Source: Nyssa sinensis (lineage: Eukaryota > Streptophyta > Magnoliopsida > Cornales > Nyssaceae). Taken from it: a DNA stretch of 64,000 bases. Positions 12,241 through 23,424 of the stretch are shown here, piece after piece. Position 1 is the first letter of the stretch; the number at the start of each line of letters is the position of its first letter. The translations under genes and the position numbers were made by a program. The notes beneath the pieces are model-generated. The model saw nothing but the letters and a program-made list of their open reading frames with translations, searched no databases and was not told the origin of the DNA. The stretch lies in NCBI GenBank assembly GCA_008638375.1, contig VIRR01000547.1, positions 1 through 64,000 of the forward strand. Reading direction: 5' to 3'.

Positions 12241-13190
12241 CACATAGGAACCCCCATAATGCTGTCTCTCAATTTTATTTTAAATTGATGTGATAATGGG
12301 AGTTTTTTTTTTTTTTAATGCATCAAATAACGTAATTAATATATAAATTTAAAAATGTGTTTGTAAACCACATTTTAGATGAAATCAAGTTTTCAAATCA
12401 GATAAAAAAACTTTTATCATTGATTTTCTTCTTTTCATTAAAGAGAGAATGAGATCAAAAAAGAAAAAGAAATGAAAAAGTTTCTTTGTATGAAATGATA
12501 TAACGTAATGTTACATTATTTGAGAGTAAAAATTGTTCAATTTTTTTAAAATTATAGAATTATTGAAAAAAATTAAATTAATTGATTGCTTTTTTTATTC
12601 TCATAAAGTGGTTCTAAAGTAAAATGTCAGACACAAAAAAAAAATATTTAAATCCTTAAAGTTGAGAATTGTGTTAGACAGTTGATAGTCGGTATAAAAT
12701 TTTATTAAATTGATTATAAACATAAATCTTAAAATTATAAAATGATGTGATATGATTGATGTAACTGATCGTTATATATAATTGAGACAAGATTGAATTG
12801 AATCGAATCGAATTGCTCAAATTGCTCTTGAAATTATGTGTATCTATTAGCCTTAGAGGGAATATATAAGAGTCACAACTTCACACATACATGGTTAATG
12901 AGATCAAATGTTTGTGGTTATTCAAGCAATAGGAATGAAATACATGTTATTGTGTGCAAACCCACAATTGAAAGAAAACTACAAACATTTTCAATTTCAT
13001 GGACATTATAACACTCAAATACATGACACTCTTAAAACCCAAAAGAAACTAGAACATGATACTCAAATAAAGATTGAAAAAAAGAAGCTAACAAACATTC
13101 CACACAAACCCTTCAAACAATAACCTGCACGATCAAGTAATTATTTAATAGTAAATATATGATGTGCTTGCAACAGAGATGGATCATTCT
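12241..13190. repeat. Intergenic module beta, copy 2, plus 3' flank of the A2 fragment
   Basis: Homologous to 3241-4188 and to 20166-21176. The last part (12780-13190) is a 3' flank shared with loci A4 and A5, with a GGTTATTCAAGCAATAGGAA phrase. No gene is supported. Confidence 0.6.
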
Positions 13191-13452
13191 TCAGCATTCA
13201 ATCTCCACCTTGTACGCGTGTATGTTTTCGCCAAATAAACAAAAATTATACGAGCGATAAAAACTAGTGTATCGCCTCTTTGAAGATTTGCTTCTTTCAC
13301 AAAACGAAGCCACTCATTTCTCATAAACCGTTATCCATTTCTCCTTGTTCCAACATTAAACGACCAAAGATATTCATTTTTGTCGAACACACGCATGTTC
13401 TCATCTCCGGGAGGTAAATATATTGCTGCTTGTGGTATTTCTAGAACAATAT
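13191..13452 (-). pseudogene. Broken B3-domain gene fragment (locus A2)
   Basis: The minus strand reads an A-type B3 domain from the LEIPQ region to the C terminus. Three faults show it is dead. The N-terminal 20 or so codons and the whole promoter are missing, with the break near 13452. An in-frame TAA replaces an arginine codon in the basic loop (plus strand near 13330). One A is missing in the run near 13260, shifting the frame before the FYR motif. The C-terminal tail is the short form also seen at A4. Upstream of the break lies a second copy of its own 3' flank. Confidence 0.8.
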
Positions 13453-13725
13453 TGAGATAAGACTCAATTGAATTGAATCGAAGTGCTCAAATTGCTCTTG
13501 AAATTATGTGTATCTATCAGCAAAAGAGGTAATAAGAGGCACACATTCACACATACATGGTCAATGAGATCAAGTGTGTGTGGTTATTCAAGCAATAGGA
13601 ATGAAATACATGTTATTGTCTGCAAACCCACAATTTGAAAGAAAACCACAAACATTTTTAACTTCTTGGGCATTATAACACTCTTAAAATCCAAAAGGAA
13701 CTAGAACATGACACCCAACAATTAT
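13453..13725. repeat. Second copy of the A2 3' flank
   Basis: This segment repeats 12780-13060 in the same orientation, from the AAGACTCAATTGAATTGAAT phrase through the CATGTTATTGTCTGCAAACC region. The coding fragment A2 is thus sandwiched between two copies of one flank, as expected after unequal crossing over. Confidence 0.65.
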
Positions 13726-15129
13726 TATATATATTTTTTTAAAAAAACCCAACTCAACAAAATCTCATTTTAGTTATTTAAAATTGATTACTATATGAAT
13801 TTTGATTTGTTATTTTACTTAAATATTTTTTTAAAATATTTTTAAATTTGAGCGATTTTAATAACTTTTTCTATATTTTAAAAAATAAAATTACCATAAC
13901 AATAATTTTTAATTTAGTCAAACAATTAACTTTTTGTTAGTGGATTACAATCAACTACATCATATGTGTCTGTTACATCAACTATATCATCGGACCAATA
14001 AGCATTAGTGCATTGCACACATTAACATGTGACCCATAGACTCGGATACAAAACACAGACATTCTCTTTTAAATTGTCAAGAAAGTTGAGGTCCATATTC
14101 ACACTGTTTTTGAGAAATTAACTTATTCTTAATGTGTATGCTAGTATTAGATCCCACATCAACTAAGGCTACACACTTATTATGTTTTGTTTTTGTTTTT
14201 ATAATTCGGTATTCGATCATTCAGATCGATTAATTTGAGGTATTAATCTCATTTTCCATTTACAAGGGACCCAATTAAAGTCAAGGTAGCATCCCGTATG
14301 GACTGCCCTAAGGGAAAGCAACATCTACTGGATTTCGACCTGACGATCTTAGGGGGGCAACCCCTTAGTTACTGTATACTGCCTACTCGATCACTCCTAG
14401 TGGGGTTTTTATGTTTTGAATTTGTTAATCATATTTAATTGATTTTGAGATTATTTGAGATGGAGTTTCAAATCGTATTTATTGATCATAACTTTTTTAT
14501 TAAGTACGATTTAAGTTAAGTTGGTAAGTCTAATTTTTTTTATTTAATCAAGTCCAATATGAATACAATTATTTGATAACTATTAAGTATTTTTTAATAA
14601 ATCACTGAAACACATAATTACTTATTCAAACAAGACTTTTACGTAATTATTTAAGGATCACTTTTATACCGTTCAATCAAACAAGCATTGAGTGACTATT
14701 CATATCATTCAAATAGTACGTAAGTATTAAAATTTCAACTATCAAACAAGTACAGAGTGAGTATTCACATCATCATATACCTTCTCATGTGATTTTACAG
14801 AAATTCTAAGAGGTGATTGGTATAGTGAGAACTGACATGGTAATATATATTTCAATATTCTACACTTGACTTTTTTATGAATTTCCAAGAGTAACATAGG
14901 CCCCAAAAATTCGAATTGTAAATGATGCGCTGCTGGCGTTTTCTGCATGCATTATATAATGTAGTTTAAAAATGAGTTTGACGGTGACATTTTTATATGA
15001 AATCAAGTTTTCAAATGGTCCTTTTGTCCTTAATTTGGTTTCTGTGATAAATTTTTGAAAAATAAGTTAAAATTTACTTAATTTAAGTAAAAGTAAAATA
15101 CTCTATCTTTTATCTCTAATTGTTCTTCT
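13726..15129. repeat. Intergenic module gamma, copy 2
   Basis: Homologous to the gamma block at 6300-7740 and 22370-23419. It begins at an AT-rich junction near 13735 and lacks the first part of gamma. Non-coding. Confidence 0.6.
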
Positions 15130-15881
15130 TAAGTTTCCTCTTCTCATTGACTAGAGAGAGAGAGAGAGAGAGAGAGAAAGAAAGAGAAAGACATCAATTT
15201 ATTTTTTCTTTTGTCTCAAAACAAATGCTACTAGAAACCCATGGTTCATATTCAAATTGTGCAAGACAGGCATGCATATAACCTTACAAAGCTAAATTAA
15301 AAATAAGAAGAAAAAAACAGAATTAGGATGATTTAGTTAGTTATAGAATGAAAAAGTGAGCATCTAAACATAAACATATGTTTTGATTAGTGAAGAATTT
15401 AGTCGTTTTCATGCATGAACATAGAGAATTGTCGAATCATGTAAATCTTTTCCGTTATTTTCTCTCTCCTCTCTCTCTCTAACTCGATCTTGTTGCATAA
15501 ATCGTTATTTCACAATAATATATATATATATATATATTGATATTTGTTATATAATGAAAAACAATTATTCAAGTAAAAGGAATGAAACACAATTTGAAAG
15601 AAAACCACACTGATATTTGATATATAATAAAACACAATTATTCAAGCAAAAGGAATGAAACACAATTTGAAAGAAAACCACACAGAGACATCCATGTGTT
15701 GAACATTCTCAACTCCATGGACATTACAACACTCAAATAACACTCTAAAAACCCAAAAGAAACTTGAACTTGACAATCTTAACAAAAAGCAAACAAAAAA
15801 AAGAAGAAAAAAGAACAACACTCCACAAATACTTCAAATAGTAGCATGCATGATAAGCCTGTAAAAGTGATGGATCATCTT
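15130..15881 (-). repeat. 3' flank of B3-A3
   Basis: It has a (GA)n tract at about 15152-15175, a (TA)n tract near 15520-15536 and two ~75 bp direct repeats (about 15537-15612 and 15613-15685), as at A1 and the B loci. Confidence 0.6.
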
Positions 15882-16220
15882 TTAGCGTTCAATCTCCACC
15901 ATGTATACATTTTGGTTGTCACGCGTGCATATGTTTTGGCCAAACAGACGAAAATCATACAAGCGATAAAAAACTAGTGTATCACCTATTTGGGAATTTG
16001 CTTCTTTCACAAAACGAAGCCACGCATTTCTCATAAATCGTCGTCCATTTCTCCTTGTTCCAACATTAAACGACCAAAGATGTTCATTTTTGTCATACAC
16101 ATGCATGTCCTCATTTTCGGGAGGTAAATATATTGCTGCTTGTGGTATTTCTAGAGCAGTATTTAAATCACAATCCGTCAGTTGCTTTGTAAAGCATATT
16201 TCTCTTCCTTGACCCTCCGT
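15882..16220 (-). pseudogene. B3-domain gene with lost start codon and splice acceptor (locus A3)
   Basis: The frame is open over the full 112 codons and reads a complete A-type B3 domain with the long C-terminal tail. Two processing signals are broken relative to A1 and A4. The initiator position (16218-16220) reads ACG instead of ATG. The leader-intron acceptor AG has become AA (plus strand 16234-16235). The first in-frame ATG (16104-16106) would start at residue 39, losing the first third of the domain. One substitution in the helix region (NAWLRF for NEWLRF) is also unusual. The TATA box and splice donor look intact. It may be a young pseudogene, or be translated weakly from ACG; the broken acceptor favours the former. 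Confidence 0.7.
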
Positions 16221-16398
16221 TGTTCAAATTAATTTGTAAAAAGAAGAAGAGAAGGAGAAGAAGATGATAAATAGATGAAAGTAAGTTTATTAACTATATT
16301 ATGTAAGAACAAAGATGCATGGTAGAGAAAGAGAGTCACCTCTCTCTTTTGCTTGTAGCACATAAAGTAGATATGAACTTATGTGATGTGTCTTTGCA

Positions 16399-16406
16399 TA
16401 TTTATA
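16399..16406 (-). promoter_or_regulatory. TATA box of locus A3
   Basis: TATAAATA on the minus strand in the same context (CTTTATAAATATGCAAAG) as locus A4. Confidence 0.55.
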
Positions 16407-16424
16407 AAGGAAGAATTATGACGG

Positions 16425-17330
16425 ACCATTAATGAATTATTAGAGATTTCAACTCCTTGATTGACAAACCCTTAACTTATTATCATGAGCTGCTAGCTTT
16501 TTTCTAAGCATAGTGGCCTTTTTTTTTCTCCTCAATTTTTGCGGCTCCCAAAGTGTAGTTTCTTTAATGGGTGTTTGATGTTTCCTTAGCTAATATGAAA
16601 TAAAAAAAAATGTTTGTAAAAAGTAATTCATATTTGTTTCTTTATAAAGACACTTTATATGTTTAGAGAAATAAAATTAATATAAAAATTTAATCAAACA
16701 ATTAAGTACATTTCTAAAGATAATTTTTATAAAAAAAATATTAAAAATAGAGATGCAAAAGTTATTTTCAAGAATAGTATTAGTCGTGAAAGTTCAAAAT
16801 TTGTGATCTGACTATATTACACACGCACATGAACTACACGTATCAACAAAATCATAAATTTTTAAATATGACGACCTATACCTAATAGTCTATCATAGAG
16901 TTATGCTCTCTCTTCCACTTAACAAATGGTCAGGATATTCTAGAATCTCTTCTCTCATGAAATTATTGAATAAGTCTGATACACTGTAAGGTGATAATGT
17001 GTCTATCTAATAATAACCTGTAATATATTAAATGACTCATTTTTTTAATAAAATATTATATTATTAAAAAAAATGTATTAACACAGGACGTAGTGTACCC
17101 AATCAAGATTATCCCCTTCCTCTTGGCAAGTGGCCACACAAATCCTCACGTTAGGGAGTGTTTCCTCTTACAGCTGCCACTAGCGGCCGCTATTTAATGG
17201 GTTATTTTTGAGAAAAAAGTAACATAAATTTATTGTTTTATTATAATTATTCTATATTTATAAAAAAAACCCAACTCAACAAAATTTCATTTCAGTTATT
17301 TAAAATTGATTACTGTATGAATTATGATTT
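16425..17330. repeat. Intergenic module gamma, partial copy, with an insertion
   Basis: Related to 5705-6300 and 21700-22330. Compared with those copies there is about 150 bp of extra sequence at roughly 16957-17112, between the TAGAATCTCT phrase and the CTTGGCAAGTGG phrase. Its ends are weakly inverted (GATACACTG and GGTACACTA), so it may be a small MITE. Confidence 0.5.
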
Positions 17331-17924
17331 TGTTAATTTTAAATTTGAGTGATATTAACAACTTTTTCTTTATTTTTAAAAATAAAAACAATTAAACTTA
17401 ATTGTTTTATGACAACTTTTGTTTCTGTTCGACTTATCAATAATGACTTATTATTCCGTGTGTGTGTGTGTTTTTGTTTTTGTTTCTGTGTGTGTGTGTT
17501 TTTAAGGGACAGAGAAAGCAGAAAGCAAAGGATGACAGCGATGGACAGTGCTCTAACTAGAAAATAATTAAATTTATCGTATTATAAGTCTAATAATGAC
17601 CTTTTTATACTTTTTCCTATTTTTTCTGTTGCTTAAAAGTAAACAATAAAAATATAAGGCTATGTGTTAGGGGACAAGCTAGCTAATGCTCAACCATAAA
17701 CCATACCGGGATAAAATATAAGGCTAATGTTAGATTTTTCAAATTAATTTTGTATTTTAAATTATATAATATTGTATTATTAATAATACATTAAATCATA
17801 TAATTAATATATGTTACAATAACATAGTGTTGTATTATTTGAGATTTTAAAACTTAACATAGAAATGGGAAGCACCACCACCACTCACATCACACAAAAA
17901 AAAGTATTGGATTAATTACACTTA
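17331..17924. other. Intergenic DNA with (GT)n run, nothing recognised
   Basis: It contains two GTGTGTGTGTGT tracts at about 17458-17500. The short plus-strand frame that crosses them is simple-repeat translation and is not supported as a gene. Confidence 0.4.
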
Positions 17925-18405
17925 TTTTTTGTGAGATTTTTGACAATTATACTAATTTTTTTTGAAGTTTCTGAAATAATACTAACTTCTCTCATTTTAC
18001 CTAACAATATACATATATCTCTATCCAGTTATTTTTTTTTAAAAATGACAAAACTACGATTTCTATGTTTTTTTCTCAATTTTTTAAATTTTGATCAATT
18101 TTTTTTAATTTTTAAATAAATATTGATAAAAAATTTAAATTTATTTTTATACAAAATAAAAATAAGTTATTTACCTTATTTTTTTTAAAAATAAAATAGT
18201 TAAAAAATCTTAAAAAATAAGTTAGAAATAATGGTCAAAATAAAAAAATGTAAAAATAAATAAATAAAAGAGACAATTTTATTATTTAAAAAAAAAAATA
18301 ACTAGAGTAGATATTTATATATTGTTAGGTAAAATAGAAAAGATCAGTATAATTTTTAAAAATATGAGAAGAAGTCCGTATAATTTATACAAAAGTATTC
18401 CTTGG
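17925..18405. mobile_element. AT-rich foldback element
   Basis: The left half is the imperfect reverse complement of the right half. Both arms read, from the outside inward, an AATTATAC box, then an ATACTAACTT or ATACTGATCT box, then ATTTTACCTAACAATATA and a run of T. There is no ORF. Relatives sit at 2690-3080, 11610-11990, 19150-19500, 41080-41430, 48760-49285 and 54000-54490, so it is a repeat family. Confidence 0.6.
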
Positions 18406-18453
18406 TCCGAGTACATTCCACCCGGATCAATGACATTAGTGCATAACACATAT

Positions 18454-18592
18454 GAGAAATGCTAGAATTTAACACTTGTAATTTGATTGACGCGTACAAT
18501 ACTCGTATGATGATCCATAAAATAAATATGTATAATACACACGCAAATCAAATCACAAAAACAACTACCTACAATTGATATTAGCGTTCCTC
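18454..18592. mobile_element. Small MITE
   Basis: The ends are inverted repeats: GAGAAATGCTA at the left and, on the opposite strand, GAGGAACGCTA at the right. Inner arms also pair (AATTTGATTGACGCGTA against ATTTGATTTGCGTGTGTA). It interrupts a sequence that is continuous in the paralogous gamma copies (GTGCATTGCACACATTAAC). The core is non-coding. Confidence 0.55.
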
Positions 18593-18739
18593 TGACATAC
18601 ACCAACCTGTGATCTATATATTTTGTTTGATACTCATCTACTTAGGATATAAAATATAGACATTTTTTTTTTTTTTAAATTATCAAAAAAATTAAGGTCC
18701 ATATTCACACTGCTATCGAGAAAATCAATAACAAAAGTT

Positions 18740-20165
18740 TTTTTTTATCCGATTTGAAATGGTTAGATTTCATCTAAAATGTAGTTCACAAACACATTTT
18801 TAAATTTATATATTAATTACGTTGTTTGATGCATTAAAAAAAAAAAGAGACTTCCATTATCACATAAATTTAAAATAAAAATGAGAGACAGCATGGGGGG
18901 CTACGTTAATCTGCCAGGTTCATAAAATGACACGTGTCAGCGCACGAGGCGACGGTACAGGTGCCAAGTAAGTCAAAAGCGATGCAGAGACAAAATAGTG
19001 TATAATAAAAAGATTCTGCTGGACCCACATATGACGTCGGAAAAGTCACTCAGGAGAAGTTGGTAAGGACCCACATATTGACGGCGGAAAAATCACTCCG
19101 GAGAAGTTTAGCTACCAACTTAATTATAATGGTTGGTTTTAATACATCGGCCTTTTTATTTTAAATTTTGATAATTATATTAAATTTTTTAGAAATTTTA
19201 AAAATTATATTAAATTTTCATATTTTATTTAACAATATATAAACATTTTTTTAAATTAATTTTTTTCAGAATTATTCCTTTTATTTTTTTTTTCATTTTT
19301 CAACTAAATATTGATAAAAAATTTTAAAATTATTTTTATATAAAATAAAAATAAGTTATTTATCTTAAATTTATTTTTATTTTGAAAAAAATTAATCAAA
19401 AAAATATATCTATATATTGTCAGGTAAAATAAGAAATGTCAGTATAATTTAAAAAATTCTAAAACTTTTTTTGTAATTATATCAAAAAAAATATTATTAA
19501 TGTAATTTATGAATTATTATAAATAAATTTAAAAAAAAAAGACTTTTTCATATAATAAAAATTTAATGAACAGTAAAACATGAGTAGATACATTAGAAAT
19601 TAGTCGAGTCTTACTTAATCGTCGGCAATAAAATCATGTAAGAAAATGTTTGAAAGGCTTTCTAGATAAGATAGGGGGTTCGGGTGGGCCGCAACTTTCT
19701 CGACAAATTAAAAAAGAGTGTTTGTGTTTTGAAACCAATTCAATGAGAGTTTGACATGTTGATGAAATATATTGGCCTCACACTAACATGTCTTTGAGAG
19801 TTTAAGACAAAAGAGGATGCAAATGGACAAGTGGGTCATGTCCCCTCAAATTTTGACATTATATTTTTTATTCTTAATTTTTTAAAAATAATTTAATAAA
19901 ATAGGATTTTGACTTTTGAAAATTTTAATATTATGTTTTTTATTTTGTTAAATTATTATAATAAAATAAGACTTGACTATTTCAAATTATTTTATATATT
20001 CATATAAACTCTCTCAAAAATTAATGTTATATTTTATTCACCAATGATTAACCACGAACCCTAATGCACATAGCTCATATATTTCAAAAGTCCATACTTA
20101 TTTCTCATGATCGTTAGATATTTTGTCAAATTAATCATAAGATGATAATGTATCAATTTATTTTT
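18740..20165. repeat. Inverted copy of module alpha and part of beta
   Basis: This block is the reverse complement of about 11030-12400. It carries GGCCTCACACTAACATGTCT and the reversed GACAAGTGGGTCATGT phrases. At its right end the neighbouring DNA (20166 on) resumes in the direct orientation and repeats the same beta start. The ~200 bp at 18760-18960 and 20180-20390 therefore form a spaced palindrome. Confidence 0.65.
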
Positions 20166-21176
20166 CACTTGTATCGTCACCTCATTTGCTGACACGTGTC
20201 ATTTTATGAATCGGGCAGAGTAACATAGGCCCCACAATGCTGTCTCTCAATTTTATTTTAAATTGATGTGATAGTGGAAGTCTTTTTTTTAATCCATCAA
20301 ATAATGTAATTAATATATAAATTTAAAAATGTGTTTGTAAACCACATTTTAGATGAAATCAAGTTTTCAAATCGGATAAAAAAAAATTTTATTATTGATT
20401 TTCTTCTTTTCATTAAAGAGAGAATGAGATCAAAAAAGAAAAAGAAAAGAAAAAATTTCTTTGTATGAAATACCATGATTGATGTAACATAATGTTACAT
20501 TATTTGAGAGTAAAAATTGTTTAATTTTTTTAAAATCGTAGAATTATTGAAAAAAATTAAATTAATTGATTTTTTATTATTATCATAAAGTGGTTCTAAA
20601 GTAAAATGTCTAACACATAAAAAGAAATTATTTAAATGCTTAAAGTTGAGAATTGTGTTAGATAGTTGACAATCAGTAAAAATTTTTATTAAATTGATTA
20701 TGAACATGAATCTTGAAATTATAAAATGATGAGATAGGATTGATGTAACTAATCGTTATATATAATTGAGACAAGACTCAATTGAATTGAATTGAATTGA
20801 AGTGCTCAAATTGCTCTTGAAATTATGTGTATCTATCAGAAAAAGAGAGAATAAGAGTCACACCTTCACACATACATGGTCAACGAGATCAAATGTTTGT
20901 GGTTATTCAAGTAATAAGAATGAAATACATGTTATTGTCTGCAAACCCACAATTTGAAAGAAAACCACAAGCATTTTCAACTTCATGGACATTATAACAC
21001 TCAAATACAAAACACTTTTAAAACCCAAAAGAAACTAGAACATGACAATCAAACAAAGATTGAAAAAAAGAAGCTAACAAACACTCCACACAAAAACTTC
21101 AAACAAAAGCTTGCACGATCAAGTAATTATTTAATAGCAAATATATGATGTGCCTGCAAAAGAGGCAAATCATTCT
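20166..21176. repeat. Module beta, copy 3, and 3' flank of B3-A4
   Basis: Direct-orientation homologue of 12241-13190. It leads into the A4 3' flank, which is the same short type as at A2. No gene is supported. Short plus-strand frames such as 20954-21148 are antisense readings of the flank. Confidence 0.6.
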
Positions 21177-21497
21177 TCAGTCTTCAATCTCCACCTTGTA
21201 CGCGTGTATGTTTTCGCCAAATAGACGAAAATTATACAAGCGATAAAAAACTAGTGTATCGCCTATTTCGAGATTTGCTTCTTTCACAAAACGAAGCCAC
21301 TCATTTCTCATAAACCGTCGTCCATTTCTCCTTGTTCCAACATTAAACGACCAAAGTTGTTCATTTTTGTCGAACACACGCATGTCCTCATCTCCGGGAG
21401 GTAAATGTATTGCTGCTTGTGGTATTTCTAGAGCAGTATCTAAATCCGAATCCGTCAATTGCTTTCTAAAGCACATTTCTCTTCCCTGTGCTTCCAT
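21177..21497 (-). CDS. Single-B3-domain DNA-binding protein (locus A4)
   Basis: This encodes 106 residues. It shows the A-type B3 domain: CFRKQLTDSDLD (9-20), LEIP (23-26), HLPPG, W49, GTRRNGRRF (54-62), W67, FVKEANL and GD (79-80) before TLVFYRL. The C-terminal tail is six residues shorter than at A1 and ends YKVEIED. The missing piece corresponds to the DNQNVYM stretch of the other copies and is an in-frame deletion. The promoter, leader intron and ATG (21495-21497) match A1. The protein should fold as a complete B3 domain; its target is unknown. Confidence 0.85.
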   Translation of the reverse strand: MEAQGREMCFRKQLTDSDLDTALEIPQAAIHLPPGDEDMRVFDKNEQLWSFNVGTRRNGRRFMRNEWLRFVKEANLEIGDTLVFYRLYNFRLFGENIHAYKVEIED

Positions 21498-21510
21498 TGT
21501 TCAAATTAAT

Positions 21511-21616
21511 CTGTAAAAAGAAGAACAGAAGGAGAAGAAGATGATAAATAGACGAAAGTAAGTTCATTAACTATATTATGTAAGAACAAAAATGCATGGT
21601 AGAGAAAGAAAGTCAC
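21511..21616 (-). other. 5'-leader intron of B3-A4
   Basis: Donor GAGAG|GTGACT at 21616 and acceptor TTTTTACAG| at 21511 on the minus strand. It is the same length as the A1 intron. Confidence 0.7.
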
Positions 21617-21676
21617 CTCTCTCTTTTGCTTGTGCCTGAGAAAAGTAGATATGAACTTATGGGATGTGTCTTTGCA

Positions 21677-21684
21677 TATTTATA
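21677..21684 (-). promoter_or_regulatory. TATA box of B3-A4
   Basis: TATAAATA on the minus strand, in the CTTTATAAATATGCAAAG context shared with A3. Confidence 0.65.
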
Positions 21685-21699
21685 AAGAAAAAATTATGA

Positions 21700-23419
21700 C
21701 CGACCATCAATGAATTATTAGATATTTCAACTCATTGATTGACAAACCCTTGACTTATTATCATGAGCTGCTAGCTTTTTTCTAAGCATAGTGGCCTTTT
21801 TTTTTCTCCTCAATTTTTGCGGCTCCCAAAGTGTAGTTTCTTTAATGGGTGTTTGATGTTTCCTTAGCTAATATGAAATAAAAAAAATGTTTGTAAAAAA
21901 TAATTCATATTTGGACAACTTTTATATGTTTAGAGAAATAAAATTAATATAAAATTAATTTTAAAAATTTAATTAAACAATTAAGTACATTTCTAAAGAT
22001 ATTTTATTTTAAATATAAAAAATAAAGATGTAAAAATTATTCTCAAAAATCGTAATACGATAAATTTAAAATCTTATGATTAACCATCTTGCCCACACTT
22101 TAATTATATGCGTCAGTCAGATAATAATTTTTTAAACATGAGGACTGACTGTAGCATTGTCTTATTCCCAATGGCCTGTCATAGGGTAATGCAATCACTT
22201 GCACTTAGCTAATAGTCAGCATATTCTAGAATCTCTTTCTCTCAGCAAGTGGCCCACAAATCCTCACATTTGGGAGTCTATCCTCTTACAGCTGCCACTG
22301 GCGGCCGCTATTTAGTGTGTTATTTTTGAGAAAAAAGTAACATAAATTTATTGTTTTACAATTATTGTATATTTCAAAAGAAAAAAAAAAGAAATACCCA
22401 ACTCAACAAAATTTCATTTCAGTTATTTAAAATTGATTATTATATGAATTTTGATTTGTTATTTTACTTAAATATTTTTTAAAAAAATATTTTTAAATTT
22501 GAGTGACTTTTTCTATATTTTAAAAAAAATTACCATAAAAATAATTTTTAATTTTGTCAAACAATTAACTTATTGTCAGTGCATTACAATCAATTACATC
22601 ATATGTTGCTGTTACATCAACTATATCATCGGGCCAATGAGCATTAGTGCATTGCACACATTAACATGTGACCCATAGACTCGGATACAAAACACAGAGA
22701 TTCTCTTTTAAATTGTCAAGAAAGTTGAGTTCCATATTCACACTGTTTTTGAGAAATTAACTTATTCTTAATGTGTATGTTGGTATTAGATCCCACGTCA
22801 ACTAAGGCTATACACTTATTATGTTTTGATTTGATTTTTTTTTATAACTCGGTATTCGGTCATTCGGATCGATTAATTTGAGGTATTAATTTCATTGTCT
22901 ATTAACAAGGGACCCAATTAAAGTCAAGATAGCGTCTCGTATGGACTAGTCCTAAGAAAAAGTGATATCTACTGGGTTTCGACCTGACGACCTTGGGGAG
23001 GCAACCCTTTAGTTACGGTATACCGTCCACTTGATCACTCCTACTAGGGTTTTTACGTTTTGAATTTGTTAATCATATTTAATTGATTTTGAGATTATTT
23101 GAGATGAAATTTTAAATCGTATTTATTGATCATAACTTTTTTATTAAGTACAATTTAAGTTAAGTTGGTGGGTCTAATTTTTTCTATTTAGTCAAGTCCA
23201 ATATGAATATTCTTATTTGATAACTGTTAAGTAATTTTTAATAACTCACTCAAACACATAATTACATATTCAAACAAAACTTTTACGTAATTATTTAAGG
23301 ATCACTTTTATACCGTTCAATCAAACAAGCATTGAGTGATTATTCATATTATTCGAATAGTACATAAGTAATAAAATTTCAATCAACAAACGAGTACCGA
23401 GTGAATATTTACATCATCA
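21700..23419. repeat. Intergenic module gamma, copy interrupted by the Athila element
   Basis: Close homologue of 5705-7375. The module stops at the TATAC target site (23420-23424) and resumes at 36550. Non-coding. Confidence 0.75.
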
Positions 23420-23424
23420 TATAC
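23420..23424. repeat. Target-site duplication, left copy
   Basis: TATAC directly outside the left LTR. The same five bases follow the right LTR at 36550-36554. The paralogous empty site near 7370 has a single TATAC. Confidence 0.9.

Noticed and set aside
12908..13123. Plus-strand frames of 64-90 codons beside A2, A4 and B2
   Set aside because: They are antisense to the 3' flanks, vary in frame and length between paralogues, and have no promoter or domain.
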